From: Cryptomeria japonica
Lineage: Eukaryota; Streptophyta; Pinopsida; Cupressales; Cupressaceae
Direction of reading: 5' to 3'
Assembly (NCBI RefSeq): GCF_030272615.1
Contig: NC_081415.1
Coordinates: 191,050,270 to 191,114,269 of the forward strand
Length of the DNA: 64,000 bases
The position numbers and the translations under genes are program-made. The notes beneath the pieces were generated by a model, which saw nothing but the letters and a program-made list of their open reading frames with translations, was not told where the DNA came from and ran no database searches. This document shows, in pieces, positions 10,989 to 22,427 of this stretch (positions are counted from its first letter, which is position 1; the number at the start of each line of letters is the position of its first letter).

Positions 10989-13235
10989 GGATGTTAAACC
11001 GTCCAATGGTATATTTACCTAGAATAATAGGGGATGTGGAGAAGAGGCTATAGCAGATTGATTGGATAGGTTTATGGTCTCATGCTTTTGGATCGGGGAT
11101 AGTTGGAACACTAGTTCAGAGATATTGGATTGGCGAGGGTCAGATCATTGGCCAAGAAAGTTGGATGCTACTAGGTTTTAGGTATCAAAGAAGCCCTCTT
11201 TCAAATTTCATCTTATGTGGCTTCGAGATTCAACCCTTCATGATTTGATGGCAGACTGGTGGTGTGAAGGGAAACCAACTTATAGAACTGCAATGTATTC
11301 TTTTGTTAAGCAATTGCAATTTGTTAAGTATAAGTTGAAAAGATGTAACATAATGAGTTTTGGTAATATCTTTCTGGAAGAAAAGAATTCTCAATCTCGG
11401 GTTGACTCTATTACCTGTCAAATTAGGGATTAGCGTATGTATGAATATTTATACAAAGAGGAAGGTTCTGTAGTGAAGGATCTAGAGGAGTGGGAAGCTC
11501 GATAAGAGATTTATTGGAAGCAAAAGGCTCAGGTGGATTGGTTACAAGAAGGGGACAAAACCATAATTTTTATCCACAACACAGTAAAAGATAGAAGGCA
11601 TGGAAACTCAATTACTTCTCTCATTTCCTTTGAGGGAACTCTCCTTTGTTCCCGAGACAAGATTACCCAGGAGGCTATTTATTTTTTTGGAAATTTGTTC
11701 ATTAAGGATTCAATCCCCGCTGAGGAGGAGGAGAGATTGGTGCTGGATTGTATTCCTCCCCTTGTCTCTAATGAGATTAACGAAGCTCTCATGTTTCCTA
11801 TTTCATTAGAGGAAGTTGAAGGAATTGTTTTTGGCATGAAGAAAGGTAAAGCACCAGGGTATGTTGGATTTCCTATAGAATTCTCTCAAAAACTTTGGGA
11901 AATCATTAAGCTAGATCTCTTTGATGTGGTTCAGGAATCTTATAGGAATAAACAAATTCTTAAGGCTTTGAATGCTACTTTCCTTGCTCTTATTCCTAAA
12001 AACGAAGGAGTAAACTCTCTTTATTCCTTCAAACCTATTTCTTTGTGTAATGTTGACTATTAAATTATCACAAAGTTTATTACCGAAAGACTTAAGCCAT
12101 GGTTGAGCAGATTAAACTTGGAGGAGAAATGAGGCTTTGTTGCTAGGAGAAAAATCGTGGATGGGATTATCATTGCCATAGAGGTGGTGCATTCCATGGA
12201 AACCTCTAAGGAGAAGGATATGTTCATAAAGTTGGACATGGCCAAAGTTTATGATAGAGTTAAGTGGTCCTTTTTGCACAAAGTTCTTGGAGCCTTTGGA
12301 TTTGGAATTGAATGGAATAGGTGGGTGATGAGCTGCATTACTTCCAGTTCTTTTATTGTTCTTATCAATAGTGAAACCTCAGAGTTATTTGGTGCCTCCA
12401 AATTTCTTTAGAAAGGTGACCCCCTCTCCCCATATCTCTTAATTCTAATGGTTGAAGGGCTAGATAGAATTTTAAAGTCCAAAGTTAGACATGGTTTGAT
12501 CCAAGGATGGAATTGGGGTCATCATGTTCCTCCCTCTACCCATCTTCAATTTGTTGATGATACTTCTCTTATGGGTGTTACCAAATTAGTGAAGATGCAA
12601 ACTTTAGAAGAGCCTTGGATATTTTCTTAAAATCCTTTGATCAAAAGATTAATGAAGGTAAATATTTTAATACTCTGACTCCTATTCAAGATAGGATTGC
12701 TAGAATTTTGAGATTCCCAATTAGAACTCTTCCTTTTGTTTATCATGGAGTTCCTCTTTTAGCAAACCACCTACATGGGGGGTTTTGGTAGGAGCTATTG
12801 GATAAATTCTAACGTAAAGTGAGTCATTGGACTAATAGGTGGATTTCAATGACAGGTAGAGTGACTCTTTTGAAAGCAGTGATCCAGACATTCCCTATTT
12901 ATAGATTTTTTGTGAAGACAAAACCAACCAATTTTATTAAATCATTTGATGCACTGTCTAGGAATTTTTTATAGACAGGTAACTTACTTTCTTCAAAATG
13001 GAGTTTAGTTAAATGGGACTCTGTGTGTAGGTCAAAGCAGGATGGTGGCCTTGGTCTTCAGAATGCTAGTTTGGTTGGTCATTCTCTGATAGGTAAACTC
13101 TTATAAAGATGGTGTACAAAGAAAGATCAAGTTTGGGCCAAAATCCTTAACATAAAATATTTGGGGGGATTAGAAGAAAAGGAAGTCCCTCGATATAATC
13201 TTCAAGGGAATGGGTCCATGATTTGGCATACTCTT
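10989..13235 (+). pseudogene. L1-type LINE, fragment 2: endonuclease C-terminus and reverse transcriptase
   Basis: The frame resumes after the GGATG duplication with the endonuclease end (SDHWP at about 11140), then a linker, then the reverse transcriptase. RT landmarks are GKAPG around 11850, ALIPK around 11990, the KLDMAKVYDRVKW block at about 12230, and FVDD at 12550-12561 as the catalytic YADD-type motif. A thumb region follows to 13230 (GGLGLQNA at about 13040). The clearest open stretch is 11533-12063. Stops at 12061, 12130 and 12409 and several frameshifts show it is dead. Element A interrupts it at 13236 with CTCTT duplicated. The RT would copy the LINE RNA at a nicked target site. 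Confidence 0.9.
13231..13235 (+). other. Target-site duplication of element A (left copy, CTCTT)
   Basis: CTCTT directly before the 5' LTR of element A is repeated exactly at 32522-32526 directly after its 3' LTR. Joining the two LINE flanks across it continues the LINE coding text. This is direct evidence that 13236-32521 entered as one unit. Confidence 0.9.
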
Positions 13236-14159
13236 TGTTGGCAATTGACACTCATCTAGGATCATGGTGTTGTCATTGATGGAAACACACATCATTTTGG
13301 GTTGGATAACTATCTGGTATCCTTTGGTATTCAAGGTTTAACATCCGACATTCAAGGAAAGTAGAAAGCAAGTGAAACTGACAAACTAGGAACCGGTACT
13401 TAGAGGCCAACATAAAAGATTGATCTGACAAAAGTTTTAGTGGCAATAGTCACGAAGATTAATGTTTATATTTTTGTTTAGGCTGATATGTATTTATATT
13501 TTGTAATATGATTGTAAGCCGACATAAGGCATTCATGTTTATGCATGTAAAGGGTATATAAGTCAATCCAGCTAGGTCATTTTGGAATATAGATGTGATA
13601 GGTTATGTGATATTATGCGAGAGAGATATTGATCAACATAATGCAAATATAATGATCTTTTGTTGGCCTTGGTTATTTATCAAAAGGATTAAGCAAACAA
13701 GGTTACTGATAAGGAAGGAGACAGCGTTAACTAGTATAGTCAATACTTGAATTAGAACTCATCCAACATATCACATGCACACTCAGATTTCAAAATTTTG
13801 TTTTCTTTTAGTATTTTATTTGTAGTCAATGAGGCACCTTTGCGATGAGAAATGCGCTCTAGGCAGTGTGCCTTCTTGCATGTGCAGGCACACTTTTTAT
13901 GTAATATTTATTTAGTTGGCTAGTGGATAGATATTCTGGGTCACAAATCCCACCGTGGTTTTTCCTCTTTGAATTTTTCCACGTATAAATATGTGGTTTT
14001 ATGGTGTTGATCTTTGTCATTTCTTTGTTCTTTATTATATCTTGTTTATATGATTACCAGTTGTTAACTAGAAAAGTATCTAAAAGAATTAAATTATTAA
14101 TTACTGGTAGAACACTGATTCACCCCCCGCCCCCCCCTTAGTGTTCTTGGATTCCAACA
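13236..14159 (+). repeat. 5' LTR of element A (924 bp)
   Basis: Begins TGTTGGCAATTGACACTC and ends ATTCCAACA. A TATA-like TATATAAG lies at about 13555-13562. The U5 side has the conserved block with TGCATGTGCAGGC (about 13877), CCCACCGTGGTTTTTCC (about 13950) and the C-rich tail GATTCACCCCCC near 14118. Confidence 0.9.
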
Positions 14160-14161
14160 AT

Positions 14162-14174
14162 TGGTATTAGAGCC
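14162..14174 (+). other. Primer binding site of element A
   Basis: TGGTATTAGAGCC lies two bases after the LTR end. It differs by one base from the initiator tRNA-Met primer site (TGGTATCAGAGC), a C-to-T change consistent with decay. Confidence 0.85.
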
Positions 14175-14227
14175 TGGTGCCTCAGAATAAGTCTAACAAC
14201 TTGAGGAAGATCCTGCATCCGAAATCC

Positions 14228-15242
14228 ATGGAGATGAGTTTGAGAATAGATCTTGAAGTGGCAATTGAAGACTATGATTATGAAATATTAAAGAACATGA
14301 AGCTGCAAGATTTGCTAAGATCTTCAAAAGTATTCATCCTTACTTTGCAAGAGAGGTTGTCATCTACACAAGCCAAAAGGAAAGAACTTTGTGATCAATT
14401 ACAAACGTGGGATGATGAAGAGAAGAATGCTATAAAGGAACTATGTCAGAAACTGAGTCGGGATAATGGTGTCATGAAAAAATGAGATGCAAACCCTAAC
14501 CATGAGGACGTCCAAGGAGATTGAAGACCAAAAGAAGAATGAACAAAATCTTGCCAAATCTTTGAAAGATAGATATGATGAATGTATTAGGTTGGCGCAT
14601 CACAATGATGTGTTGAGAACTGAATTGGTGCAATCAAAGAACAATAAGCAAGAGTTGGAGAGAATTATGACAGTCCTAAGAAGTGATCTGGATGCTGCAA
14701 ACGAATACAAAGAAAAGTTCAAGGTTAGTTATGCAAATATAAATGAATTATTGAAGAATCAAAGGGATATTGGAGACACTAGAGGTCTTGGATTTGAGCA
14801 TGGAGGAAGCTCCGGTACTTTAAATCGGGAGAATCCACCAGACAATCGAAATCAGAGATCACCGGTAAGGAAACCCAATGCACATAAATTTAATGGTAGA
14901 TGTTTTTTCTACAATAAGTTTGGTCATATGGCAAGTCAATGCAGAAATAGATTCAATCAGAATAATAAATCAAGTATCGTTCAATGTTTCAATTGCAAGA
15001 AGTATGGTCATAGGATAGCAGATTGTAGAATGAATGTGAAATGTCATTCATGTGGAAAGTTTGGGAATATGGATAATCAATGTAGGTCATGTAACGATCA
15101 AGGTTACAACAAGGAAATTCAGAAGAACAATGTCACTTGTTATGCATGCAACAAAGTAGGACATATTGCTAAATTTTGCAGAAACAAGAACCCACCAGCA
15201 AGAAATGATGAGAAGGGAAAACAAAAGGTTGATGATATATAG
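14228..15242 (+). pseudogene. Element A ORF1: coiled-coil and CCHC zinc-knuckle protein
   Basis: I chose the start at 14228 (MEMSLR) because the same MEMSL start occurs in element D. About 338 codons. The N-terminal 200 residues are charged and heptad-like, with a DDEEK cluster, suggesting a coiled coil. After an Asn/Pro/Arg-rich linker (RNQRSPVRKPN) come four knuckles at about 14902-15180. Knuckle 1 has lost its second Cys (Tyr). Knuckle 2 CFNCKKYGHRIADC is intact. Knuckle 3 has Asn for His. Knuckle 4 CYACNKVGHIAKFC is intact. One extra base near 14480, in a run of A, shifts the frame relative to element D. By analogy with Gag nucleocapsids it probably bound RNA; the lack of a recognisable capsid domain is unusual. 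Confidence 0.85.
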
Positions 15243-15720
15243 AAGGAGCATGAGAAGAAATGGATGAAAATTTTTGAGGATCAATAGACTGAAGAAAATA
15301 CCCTGGTTACTCAACCAACAGAGCATAATGTTTCTGCATGACATGAGACTCATCTGGTAACTAAGGCATTAGCCTTAGGGGGAGACAAATTGATAATAGA
15401 TCTTGCGTTACCCTTGGTAGTGGTCTAAAAGCATGTTCCAGACATTGGATAAGTTAGTCTAAAGATTCACCTATATAGATTTGATGGATCTTGGATCCGA
15501 TATGATATGTCAACAAGCATTTATATCAATAAGGAATTAAGGTTCTATAGGTTAAAAGGCAAAAGTGATTCATTTTTCATCACCAAGCATTTAGAGCAAA
15601 GCAAAGTGAGTTGAAGGAGATTCAGAGTGATCTTGAGCATTTCCAGGCAAATTCCAGTACATTTAGAGTGAATTTTCAAAGGTATTTCTTGGTTTTCAAG
15701 CTATCGTTTTTGAAATTGCA

Positions 15721-16418
15721 ATGGCTTCTAGATCTGTGCCCACTTCGGTAGAAGTTTATACTCCTATTGTGGTTGATATTAAGGATCATCCACACCCGGT
15801 ATTCAAGAAACACCCTCAGATTGCAAAGGTTGATGATTCAGTCAACACATTTTCAGGGGTTCCCGACGACGTTCTTTATGTTGAGGATGTCAAAGCATAC
15901 ATTCACTACACTCTAGAGGAATTGGGCTCATCCGAGATGAAAACCATGTATATGACAACATTATTGGATAAGAATGGTGTGATCAAACTAGAATTCAAAC
16001 ATTTGAAGGATCAAGGCTTTATCAATATTTTAGAGATGCTTGAGTTTGATGATGAAATCATCTAGTATGTATTGAGTCATGTTCATAGTGAGTTTATGTG
16101 GCTAGATCAACCTCATAAAATCACTAAGGATGTCATTTGGGAGATTATCAGTTTTCCCTAGGTTGGTTAGAGACCGAATAAGAAGAAAATCTCTAACAAT
16201 GAAGTCAACATGCTAAGTGGTGCTACATTTGACAATCATTTTATGTGGATTAGCACAATCAGAGATAAGGACGTGCAATTTGCCAGCATGGTTATTGGAT
16301 ATAAGGTAACTCAATCTAATCGGTTGAATTATGTTTCTAGTTCTTGTATCTAATGTGTACATAAGATGATCAACGAAAATGAAAAATATGATCTTTGCCA
16401 ATGGATGTGTGATGATTT
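15721..16418 (+). pseudogene. Element A ORF2, part 1 (N-terminal), unknown function
   Basis: Starts at ATG 15721 (MASRSVPTS), about 480 bp after ORF1. The first 115 codons are open; stops then appear at 16063 and 16159. It contains YVEDVKAYIHYTLEELG, then the block HSEFMWLDQPHKITKD, and near its end CQWMCDDLI. The text is cut at 16418 by element C and resumes in frame at 27364, as the duplicated AATTT shows. Elements B, C and D have the same order of blocks. No catalytic motif, signal peptide or membrane segment is visible. The approximately 480 bp gap before it (15243-15720) has no gene; it may be a leader. Confidence 0.8.
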
Positions 16419-16423
16419 AATTT

Positions 16424-17672
16424 TTTTGGCATTTAATTGAACCGGTAAAGACTATTGGTGATATCCAATTGGTAAAGGATTGATTGGTGAATGTGATGAA
16501 GAGATTGAGATTCATGTTTGATGACTAAGTCTTGTGTTGTCATTGATGGCAAAAATGTTTTTGTAGTCATCTAAGTCTTGGAAGTCAACTGGTAAGGTAT
16601 AACTGGAACAACAGACAATTTAACAAAGAACCGGTAATTAGGACTTGAATTGGTAAACAGGAACAGAGTTGCATTCATGCAACCAGTACAGGTGATTGAT
16701 GAAGAGTTAGGTGATGCGGTTTAAAAGTAATGACAGAGACATGTATTTGGAGCTATGTTCATGACTGCATTAGTAGATTCAACCGGACAAGCGATATTTC
16801 ATGTACAGAGTACACATTTTGATGAACACTTAACCGGTAGTGATAAAGTCACTTAAATCAGTAAACCAACACATGTTTTGTTTTATTTTTGGTTTGTTAT
16901 GTCAGTGGCCAACATAAGATCAGAGCGCAATGTTAGTTTGTCTAGATTCATTGAACCTAGGAAATTATTCCAAGGTTGTTAGCTGACTAAGTTGATGTCT
17001 ATAAAAAGTGTGATGAGTTATGAATGCATGTATGAGATCAAAGGCAAAAATTGAGATTCTGATTGGGTGGTGATTAGTGAAGCTCTATATTGATATGTTT
17101 TTGAAGTGGATCTTATCAGACACTGAGGTGTTACATGAAGATCATTTGACTATTGTTTTCCTAATAGTTTGCAGTAGTAAAATCCCCAAACCAAGTAGGT
17201 CCTAACATGCCTTAAATTTAAATCCTCTAATAGGGTAGCTCTATATCAGAGTCTTAAATCCTCTTGCGAGGTTGATCCTAATAGGGCTCATCATATTAAA
17301 TCCCTTAACCAGGTGGATCGTAATAGGTCAAATATCCTAACAAGGCTCATCATATTAAATCCCTTAACCAGGTGACTCCTAACTGGGTCTGCTTCTAACC
17401 TGACATACTTGTAAGACCTTAACCAATCAAGATTTATATTTTATAGATAGTGAATGTTGTTGGTATTAACTCCCACCATGGTTTTTCCCTTTTGGGTTTC
17501 CACATATAGATATCTTATGTTATGTGGAATTTGTTTTATTGGGCATTAGCTTATGTGGTGATATTCCTCTTATGCTTGTTAAGTTTTAAGTTGTTTTGGT
17601 TGGTGATCAGATTCATATTGTTTTTGCTTGCACTGATTCATCCTCCCCTCTCAGTGCCTTATAAGTTTATCA
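16424..17672 (+). repeat. 5' LTR of element C (1249 bp)
   Basis: The start has decayed to TTTTGGCA (3' copy: TGTTGGCA) and the end is AAGTTTATCA. A TATA-like CTATAAAAAG lies near 17000. Downstream are a decayed repeat of phrases such as AAATCCCTTAACCAGGTG (17230-17400), the block CCCACCATGGTTTTTCCC (about 17472) and the end CTCCCCTCTCAGTGCC. Confidence 0.9.
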
Positions 17673-17674
17673 AT

Positions 17675-17687
17675 TGGTATCAGAGCC
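17675..17687 (+). other. Primer binding site of element C
   Basis: TGGTATCAGAGCC lies two bases after the LTR end, an exact match to the plant iMet primer-site consensus. Confidence 0.9.
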
Positions 17688-18865
17688 AAAATTATTTGAG
17701 GCTTAACCACTTGAGAAGGATTCCTAAGGAAGACATGGGGGATATGAGTTATAGAGAGATGTCTTATAAACTTGCAGAAACCGAGGAAGCCCTAGAAACA
17801 TTGAGAGGAAAGTATAAAGCTTCACTTGCTAAGAGAAGAGATCTAACCAAACAACTCTTGGAGGTTTCTGAGAGTAGTTCTTCTGATGAAGCAAACATAG
17901 GTGCATTGGTTGATGAAGTGGAGAAACTAAATAATGAGAAAGCTAACTTGAGGAGAGACCTAGAAGCCCTAACTATCTGGATGAGTTAGGAACTTGAAGC
18001 AAGGAGGGAAGAAGAAGACAAGATCAAAGAGAAAGAACATGAGATCTTTAAGATATATCAGGAAAATGACACTCTATATGCACATTGGCATGAGGAGAAA
18101 GAAGAAAAAGAAGAAATAAAGGAAGAACTAGATATAGAAATGTTTCTTAGAGAGACTCTTATGAAGAAGAATGAAGACCTTACACAAGAACTTGCTGATG
18201 CTGATGATAATCTTGAAAAGTTTAACAAAAGTTCTACTATGCTTGATGAATAGATCCAATCTCAGAGAATGGAAGGTGACACAACTAGATAAGGTTATTC
18301 AACATTTTAGAAAAGTGAGTCTTCTAGTACTAAGAACAACATGCATGAAGGTAAATCTACACCTAAGATTTAGAAATCCACTGGTAAGAAATCCTATAAG
18401 CCTATTTGTTTCAATTGTCATAAGCCAGGACATACTACTAATGTGTATAGAAGTATATCTGATGTTACTAATGGTTATAGACCTAATACATATCAAGGAT
18501 ATAAGCCTAGAACCTTTAATGGTTATTGTTACACTTGCAACATGCATGGACATAGAGTTATTGAGTGTAGGTATGGAGCAAATATTCTGACACCTCACAT
18601 GAGTCAGAGATCTGGTGGTGGTTGGCAAAGAACCTTTAATGATCAGAGAAGTTCTAACTGGTAGAGACCCTATGCTAATTGATCTAGTCCCTATGAGATG
18701 GAAAAGAGGATGAGTGTGGTTTGCACACTCTGTCATAACTATGGTCATGTAGCTATGAACTGTAGAAGAAGGACTAGTAGAGGAAATGTTGGACCTTAGA
18801 GAGCATCTGGTATGGCTTGTTATCATTGTCATAAACTAGGACATATTGCAAAGTGTTGCAGAGCT

Positions 18866-20003
18866 TGTTAGGAACCGGGAAGGACAACTGAGAGGGGGGG
18901 GTGAATCAGTTGTGAACCAGTTGTCAATAAATTATAAATAAAATCCAAATTATTCCAACTTAAACTTAGTGCTGGTAAACCAAATTTAAGTGTGAGTAAA
19001 ATAGATTAATAGTTATAGCAGTACTAGTTTAACTTAATGCATGAAATAGAAAGAGAAAAAACATCCACAACACATGACACAAAGAATTTGATGTGGAAAC
19101 CCAATAAGGGGAAAACCACGGTGGGAAACCTTACCCATAATCAAATGATACTACTACATATAGTAAGTGTATACAAATGGGGTCTGCACATGTAGAAAGG
19201 CCAACCGCCTAGAGCTCTCCGCTAAATCACAAAATAGGAGTCACACTGACTACAATTGGATGGTTAAATCCAATGACAATGTACTGCTCAAAATAGCATA
19301 TGCAATGTTGGATTCAGTACCAGTTTAAGCTCTGAACATGAGTGCTAAACACCTTCATAACCTTTCCTTCAACCTTCAAATAATGTCTACGTGATTCGCA
19401 CAAGGATCTGCTTATTTTCACTCTTCAATATTCAAACACACTCATACCATAATCCTATGATCTTCAATAAGATCTTACAATCATTTATACAAAACCTTAG
19501 ACCTATACATGAGGTCGGCTCACTAAAGTTATTACAATTAAATCAATTACAAATAAGTCTTGATGTGATACAATATGTCGGCTCAATACATTTACCACAT
19601 TATCCAATCAATAAACCATTTCCAAAATGTGTCACGCTAATCTAGAATGGATATTATATACCGGTCCATAACCTAGACCTATCTGTCGGTAAAGGTGAAT
19701 CTATTAACCCAATTAGACCAATAAGAAAAACACCAAATCCAAACTTCCAATCCATATCTTTGACATAACCAGATGATCTCCAACTTATCATCACTGTCGG
19801 TGAACCATATAACCTACTGGTGAACATATATTGGTGATTGTGCATAAGCCAATATCCATGCCGGTGAGCACAATATGCCAGTTCAACAATAAACCAATAT
19901 AACCATAGTGCCAAGTCAACAATGTATACCTCGAAGAAGATAAGTGTTGACATCAATGAGAAAACCAATGCAACACATGACGAAGTCATCCATAATACCA
20001 ACA
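18866..20003 (-). repeat. 3' LTR of copia F (1138 bp)
   Basis: On the minus strand it begins TGTTGGTATTATGGATG and ends CGGTTCCTAACA. It carries the same U5 features as elements A-D: a C-rich end next to GATTCAC, CCCACCGTGGTTTTCCCC (about 19100-19125 on +) and the TGCACATGTAGAAAGGCC word (about 19185). The polypurine tract reads GGGGGAGAT on the minus strand just right of 20003. Confidence 0.85.
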
Positions 20004-20662
20004 ATCTCCCCCTTTGGCATTGATGGCAACACTAGATGGAAAAACATCTAAGTGCCAAGAACAAAATGCCAAAAACCAATATACCAACAATCTCCCAAAG
20101 ATAGATCAATCCAAAGTTTGATACAGAAAGATAAAGCAAAATACATCTCTCCAAAGAGTATGTCTCTCCCTCAAGGTATAATGTTTTTCAATAGATATCT
20201 CTCCCCCTTTGACATCAAATGCCAAAGGAGTTAAGAATTCAAAACATAACATTCAACTAACTACTCCCCCTAAGAAGTAGCTCTCCTTCATAAAAGCCGA
20301 AAAAATATTTTTCAGTTAGTTCTTATCGGTTTGATGCCAATATTTATTATCTAAGTCTCTGCCGGTGGGGAAATTACCCCAAGATGGTCTCTGAGATATT
20401 CAAATGTTTCCTTAAGCAAAGGCTTTGTAAAGATATCTGCAATTTTCTCTTTAGTATTCACATAAACCAATCTCACTTCATTTACTTCATTTACTTCAAC
20501 ATTCTCTTTCAAAAAATTATAATTAATAGAAACATGCTTTGTCTTAGAGTGAAATATCGGATTCTTTGATATATCAATTACTGCTTAATTATCACAATAA
20601 ATAATTATTGGTTCTTTCAATTTTACCTTTATATCCTTCAACATTTGCTTGATCCATAATAC

Positions 20663-21262
20663 CTAAGTACAATTAGTTGTTGCTGCAATATATTCTGATT
20701 CTGCTGTTGATAATGATGTACAAGTCTGCTTCTTGCTTATCCATGAAATCAATCTTCTGCCAAGAAAGAATGCACTGCTAGTGGTACTCTTTCTGTCATC
20801 TACATCTCCTACCCAATTTGCATTGGTGTATGCACATAAATCAAAATTTTCATCCTTAGGATACCATAAACCAAGATTTGATGTGCCTTGTAGGTACTGG
20901 AAAATCCTTTTAACTGTCGATTCATGATTTTCTTTAGGATTGCTTTGAAATCTTGAAACAATACACATTGCATTCATTATATTAGGTTTGGTTTGTGTCA
21001 AATACAGTAATCCTCCAATCATAGATTTATACCTTGTCAGATTAATAGGAGTTGAATCATCCTTCAATGTTAATTTATCAGTTGTAGTCATAGGATTGCT
21101 TACCAGTTTGGAATTTTCCATACCAAATTTCTTCAAAAGTTCCTTCAAGTACTTTGTTTGACATTACCTTTATTTGTTTGTGAAATCTGCAAAAACCTAG
21201 AAATTTTTTTATCTCTCCAATCATAGACATTTCAAATTCTTCCTGCATCTTGTTAGAAAAGT
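20663..21262 (-). pseudogene. Copia F pol fragment: end of RT and RNase H
   Basis: The stretch 20663-21148 is a clean 161-codon frame. It has the copia RT/RNase H landmarks: KELLKKFGM, then YKSMIGGLLYLTQTKPNI, RIFQYLQGTSNLGLWY, then the RNase H blocks AYTNANWVGDVDDRKST and LSTAESEYIAAT with the catalytic Asp/Glu region. Sequence from 21149 to 21262 adds more RT (MIGEIKKFLG-like) in shifted frames. Everything upstream in pol is absent; an inverted LTR fragment abuts at 21263. In an intact element this domain degrades the RNA strand during cDNA synthesis. The Tork/Angela type of copia fits best by eye. Confidence 0.92.
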
Positions 21263-21377
21263 CTTTACACTAGCACTAAGTTTAAGTTGGAATAATTTGG
21301 ATTTGATTTATAATTATTGACAACTGGTTCACAACTGATTCACCCCCCCCTCTCAATTGTCCTTCCCGATTCCTAAC
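21263..21377 (+). repeat. Inverted LTR-end fragment in copia F
   Basis: This + strand text (CTAGCACTAAGTTTAAGTTG to CCGATTCCTAACA) matches the reverse complement of 18866-18980, so it is the 3' end of the F LTR, in the opposite orientation to the rest of F. It implies an internal inversion or a recombinant insertion. Confidence 0.8.
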
Positions 21378-21378
21378 A

Positions 21379-21613
21379 ATTTCATTAACTCTTTCCATAA
21401 ATGCAAAAATTCTTTCATCTTCTTCCATTTTTAAATTTTCATACCTGACCTGATAACATTCTAGTTTTGCAATCTTGATAGTGATATCTCCATCATTCAG
21501 TGTTTCTAGTTTATCCCAAATAGCTTTAGCAGTAGATCAGTTTGATAATCCCATGATTTGCTGATCTAATAATGCACTCACAAGTGCTTCTCTTTCTTTG
21601 CAATCATTCTCCA
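21379..21613 (-). pseudogene. Copia F gag fragment (UBN2-like)
   Basis: The minus strand encodes ALVSALLDQQIMGLSN, then TAKAIWDKLETLNDGD and a KIAKLECYQVRYENLKMEEDE region. This is the conserved middle of the UBN2/retrotran_gag domain of plant copia Gag. One stop interrupts it. It is flanked by LTR fragments on both sides, so only about 75 codons survive. This is the capsid type that the ORF1 proteins of elements A-D lack. Confidence 0.8.
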
Positions 21614-21777
21614 AGTCCTTAGCCAATATCCATGCTGGTGAACACAATATGTCGGTTCAATAATAAACCAATATAACCATAGTGCCAAATCAACAATGTA
21701 GACCTCTGAGAAGATAAATGTTGACATCAATGACAAAACCAATGCAACACATGACGAAGTCATCCATAATACCAACA
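21614..21777 (-). repeat. LTR-start fragment of copia F (right end)
   Basis: It matches the + strand text at about 19840-20003 (for example TGACGAAGTCATCCATAAT followed by ACCAACA), so on the minus strand it is the first ~165 bp of the LTR. It marks the outer 5' end of F. Confidence 0.8.
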
Positions 21778-22427
21778 AAGATAAGGTAAACCAACCAGTG
21801 AATCAATCTATTGACTAAAAAGGGAAGATGAAAGTTGACGTGGAGGAGACCAAAGCTAAAATGAATAGAAACTCGAAAAAGAAGGATGATAAGAAAACTG
21901 AATATAAACCATCTGAAGATCCTATTTCTTCACCTAGTGTGGAGAACCCTTCACTAACAAACTAAGCTATTAAAAAGATTAGGGGGAGCTTAATGTTAGA
22001 TCTATTTTAAAACCCCTTGAAGGACCATAAGGCATGTGAAATCTCCATACTTTGATGTATTATGATATTTAGAAGTGATTTTATGATCAAACCGGTAGGT
22101 TTGATGTGCTATGAGAACCGATAGTATGTTGGAAGATATTTTAGGGTTTTACCGGTAATGACATTTAATGTAGTAGATAATGGGCAAATAAAAGGAACTT
22201 TTTGAATGTTATTTGTCACATTGCATTCTTGTGGGCACTTGGAGAGAAAATAGAGTAGAGCAGAGTTTGTGTTTGCAACATTGATAGAGATTTGAAGTGA
22301 TCTGGTATGATTTGCGATCAGCAATCGATGAGAAAGATTTGTTGGTGTTTGGAACCGTAGTGCAAAAGTAGTAAAAGGTATTTATCCAGAAATATTGTTA
22401 TCTATTTATCTTTTTGAATCATTGAAG

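Larger units (their letters stand above)
18866..21777 (-). mobile_element. Element F: rearranged Ty1/copia element (minus strand), nested in C
   Basis: On the minus strand the right edge is an LTR start fragment (21777 to about 21614). Then come a gag fragment, an LTR end fragment in the wrong (+) orientation, the 3' part of pol, a polypurine tract and a full 3' LTR. Most of gag-pol (protease, integrase, most of RT) is missing. Flanking 5-mers are GAGCT (18861-18865) and AAGAT (21778-21782), matching at 3 of 5, so the duplication is weak or decayed. It is the only copia pol in the window and therefore a candidate relative of the helper for elements A-D. Confidence 0.8.
17735..21965 (+). pseudogene. 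Element C ORF1: coiled-coil and CCHC protein, split by copia F
   Basis: Starts at ATG 17735 (MGDMSYREM). Residues 1-85 are open (to 17989) with strong Glu/Lys/Leu heptads and an SSSSDEAN cluster; a stop interrupts a further long coiled coil to about 18250. Zinc knuckles follow: CFNCHKPGHTTNVY with the last Cys lost, CYTCNMHGHRVIEC, CTLCHNYGHVAMNC and CYHCHKLGHIAKCC, between about 18405 and 18860. Copia F enters right after the fourth knuckle at 18866. A Lys-rich tail resumes at 21778 and ends near 21965. The knuckle order and spacing match A, B and D, although the coiled coil is diverged. An RNA-binding, Gag-like role is inferred. Confidence 0.8.

Noticed and set aside
17220-17400. Repeated AAATCCCTTAACCAGGTG phrases as a CRISPR-like array
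   Set aside because: The phrases are imperfect and irregularly spaced, lie inside a plant LTR and recur in its partner LTR at 26880-27080.
18299-18832. 177-codon open frame on the minus strand
   Set aside because: It is the reverse strand of the zinc-knuckle part of ORF1 of element C and has only Ser/Thr/Ile-rich shadow composition.
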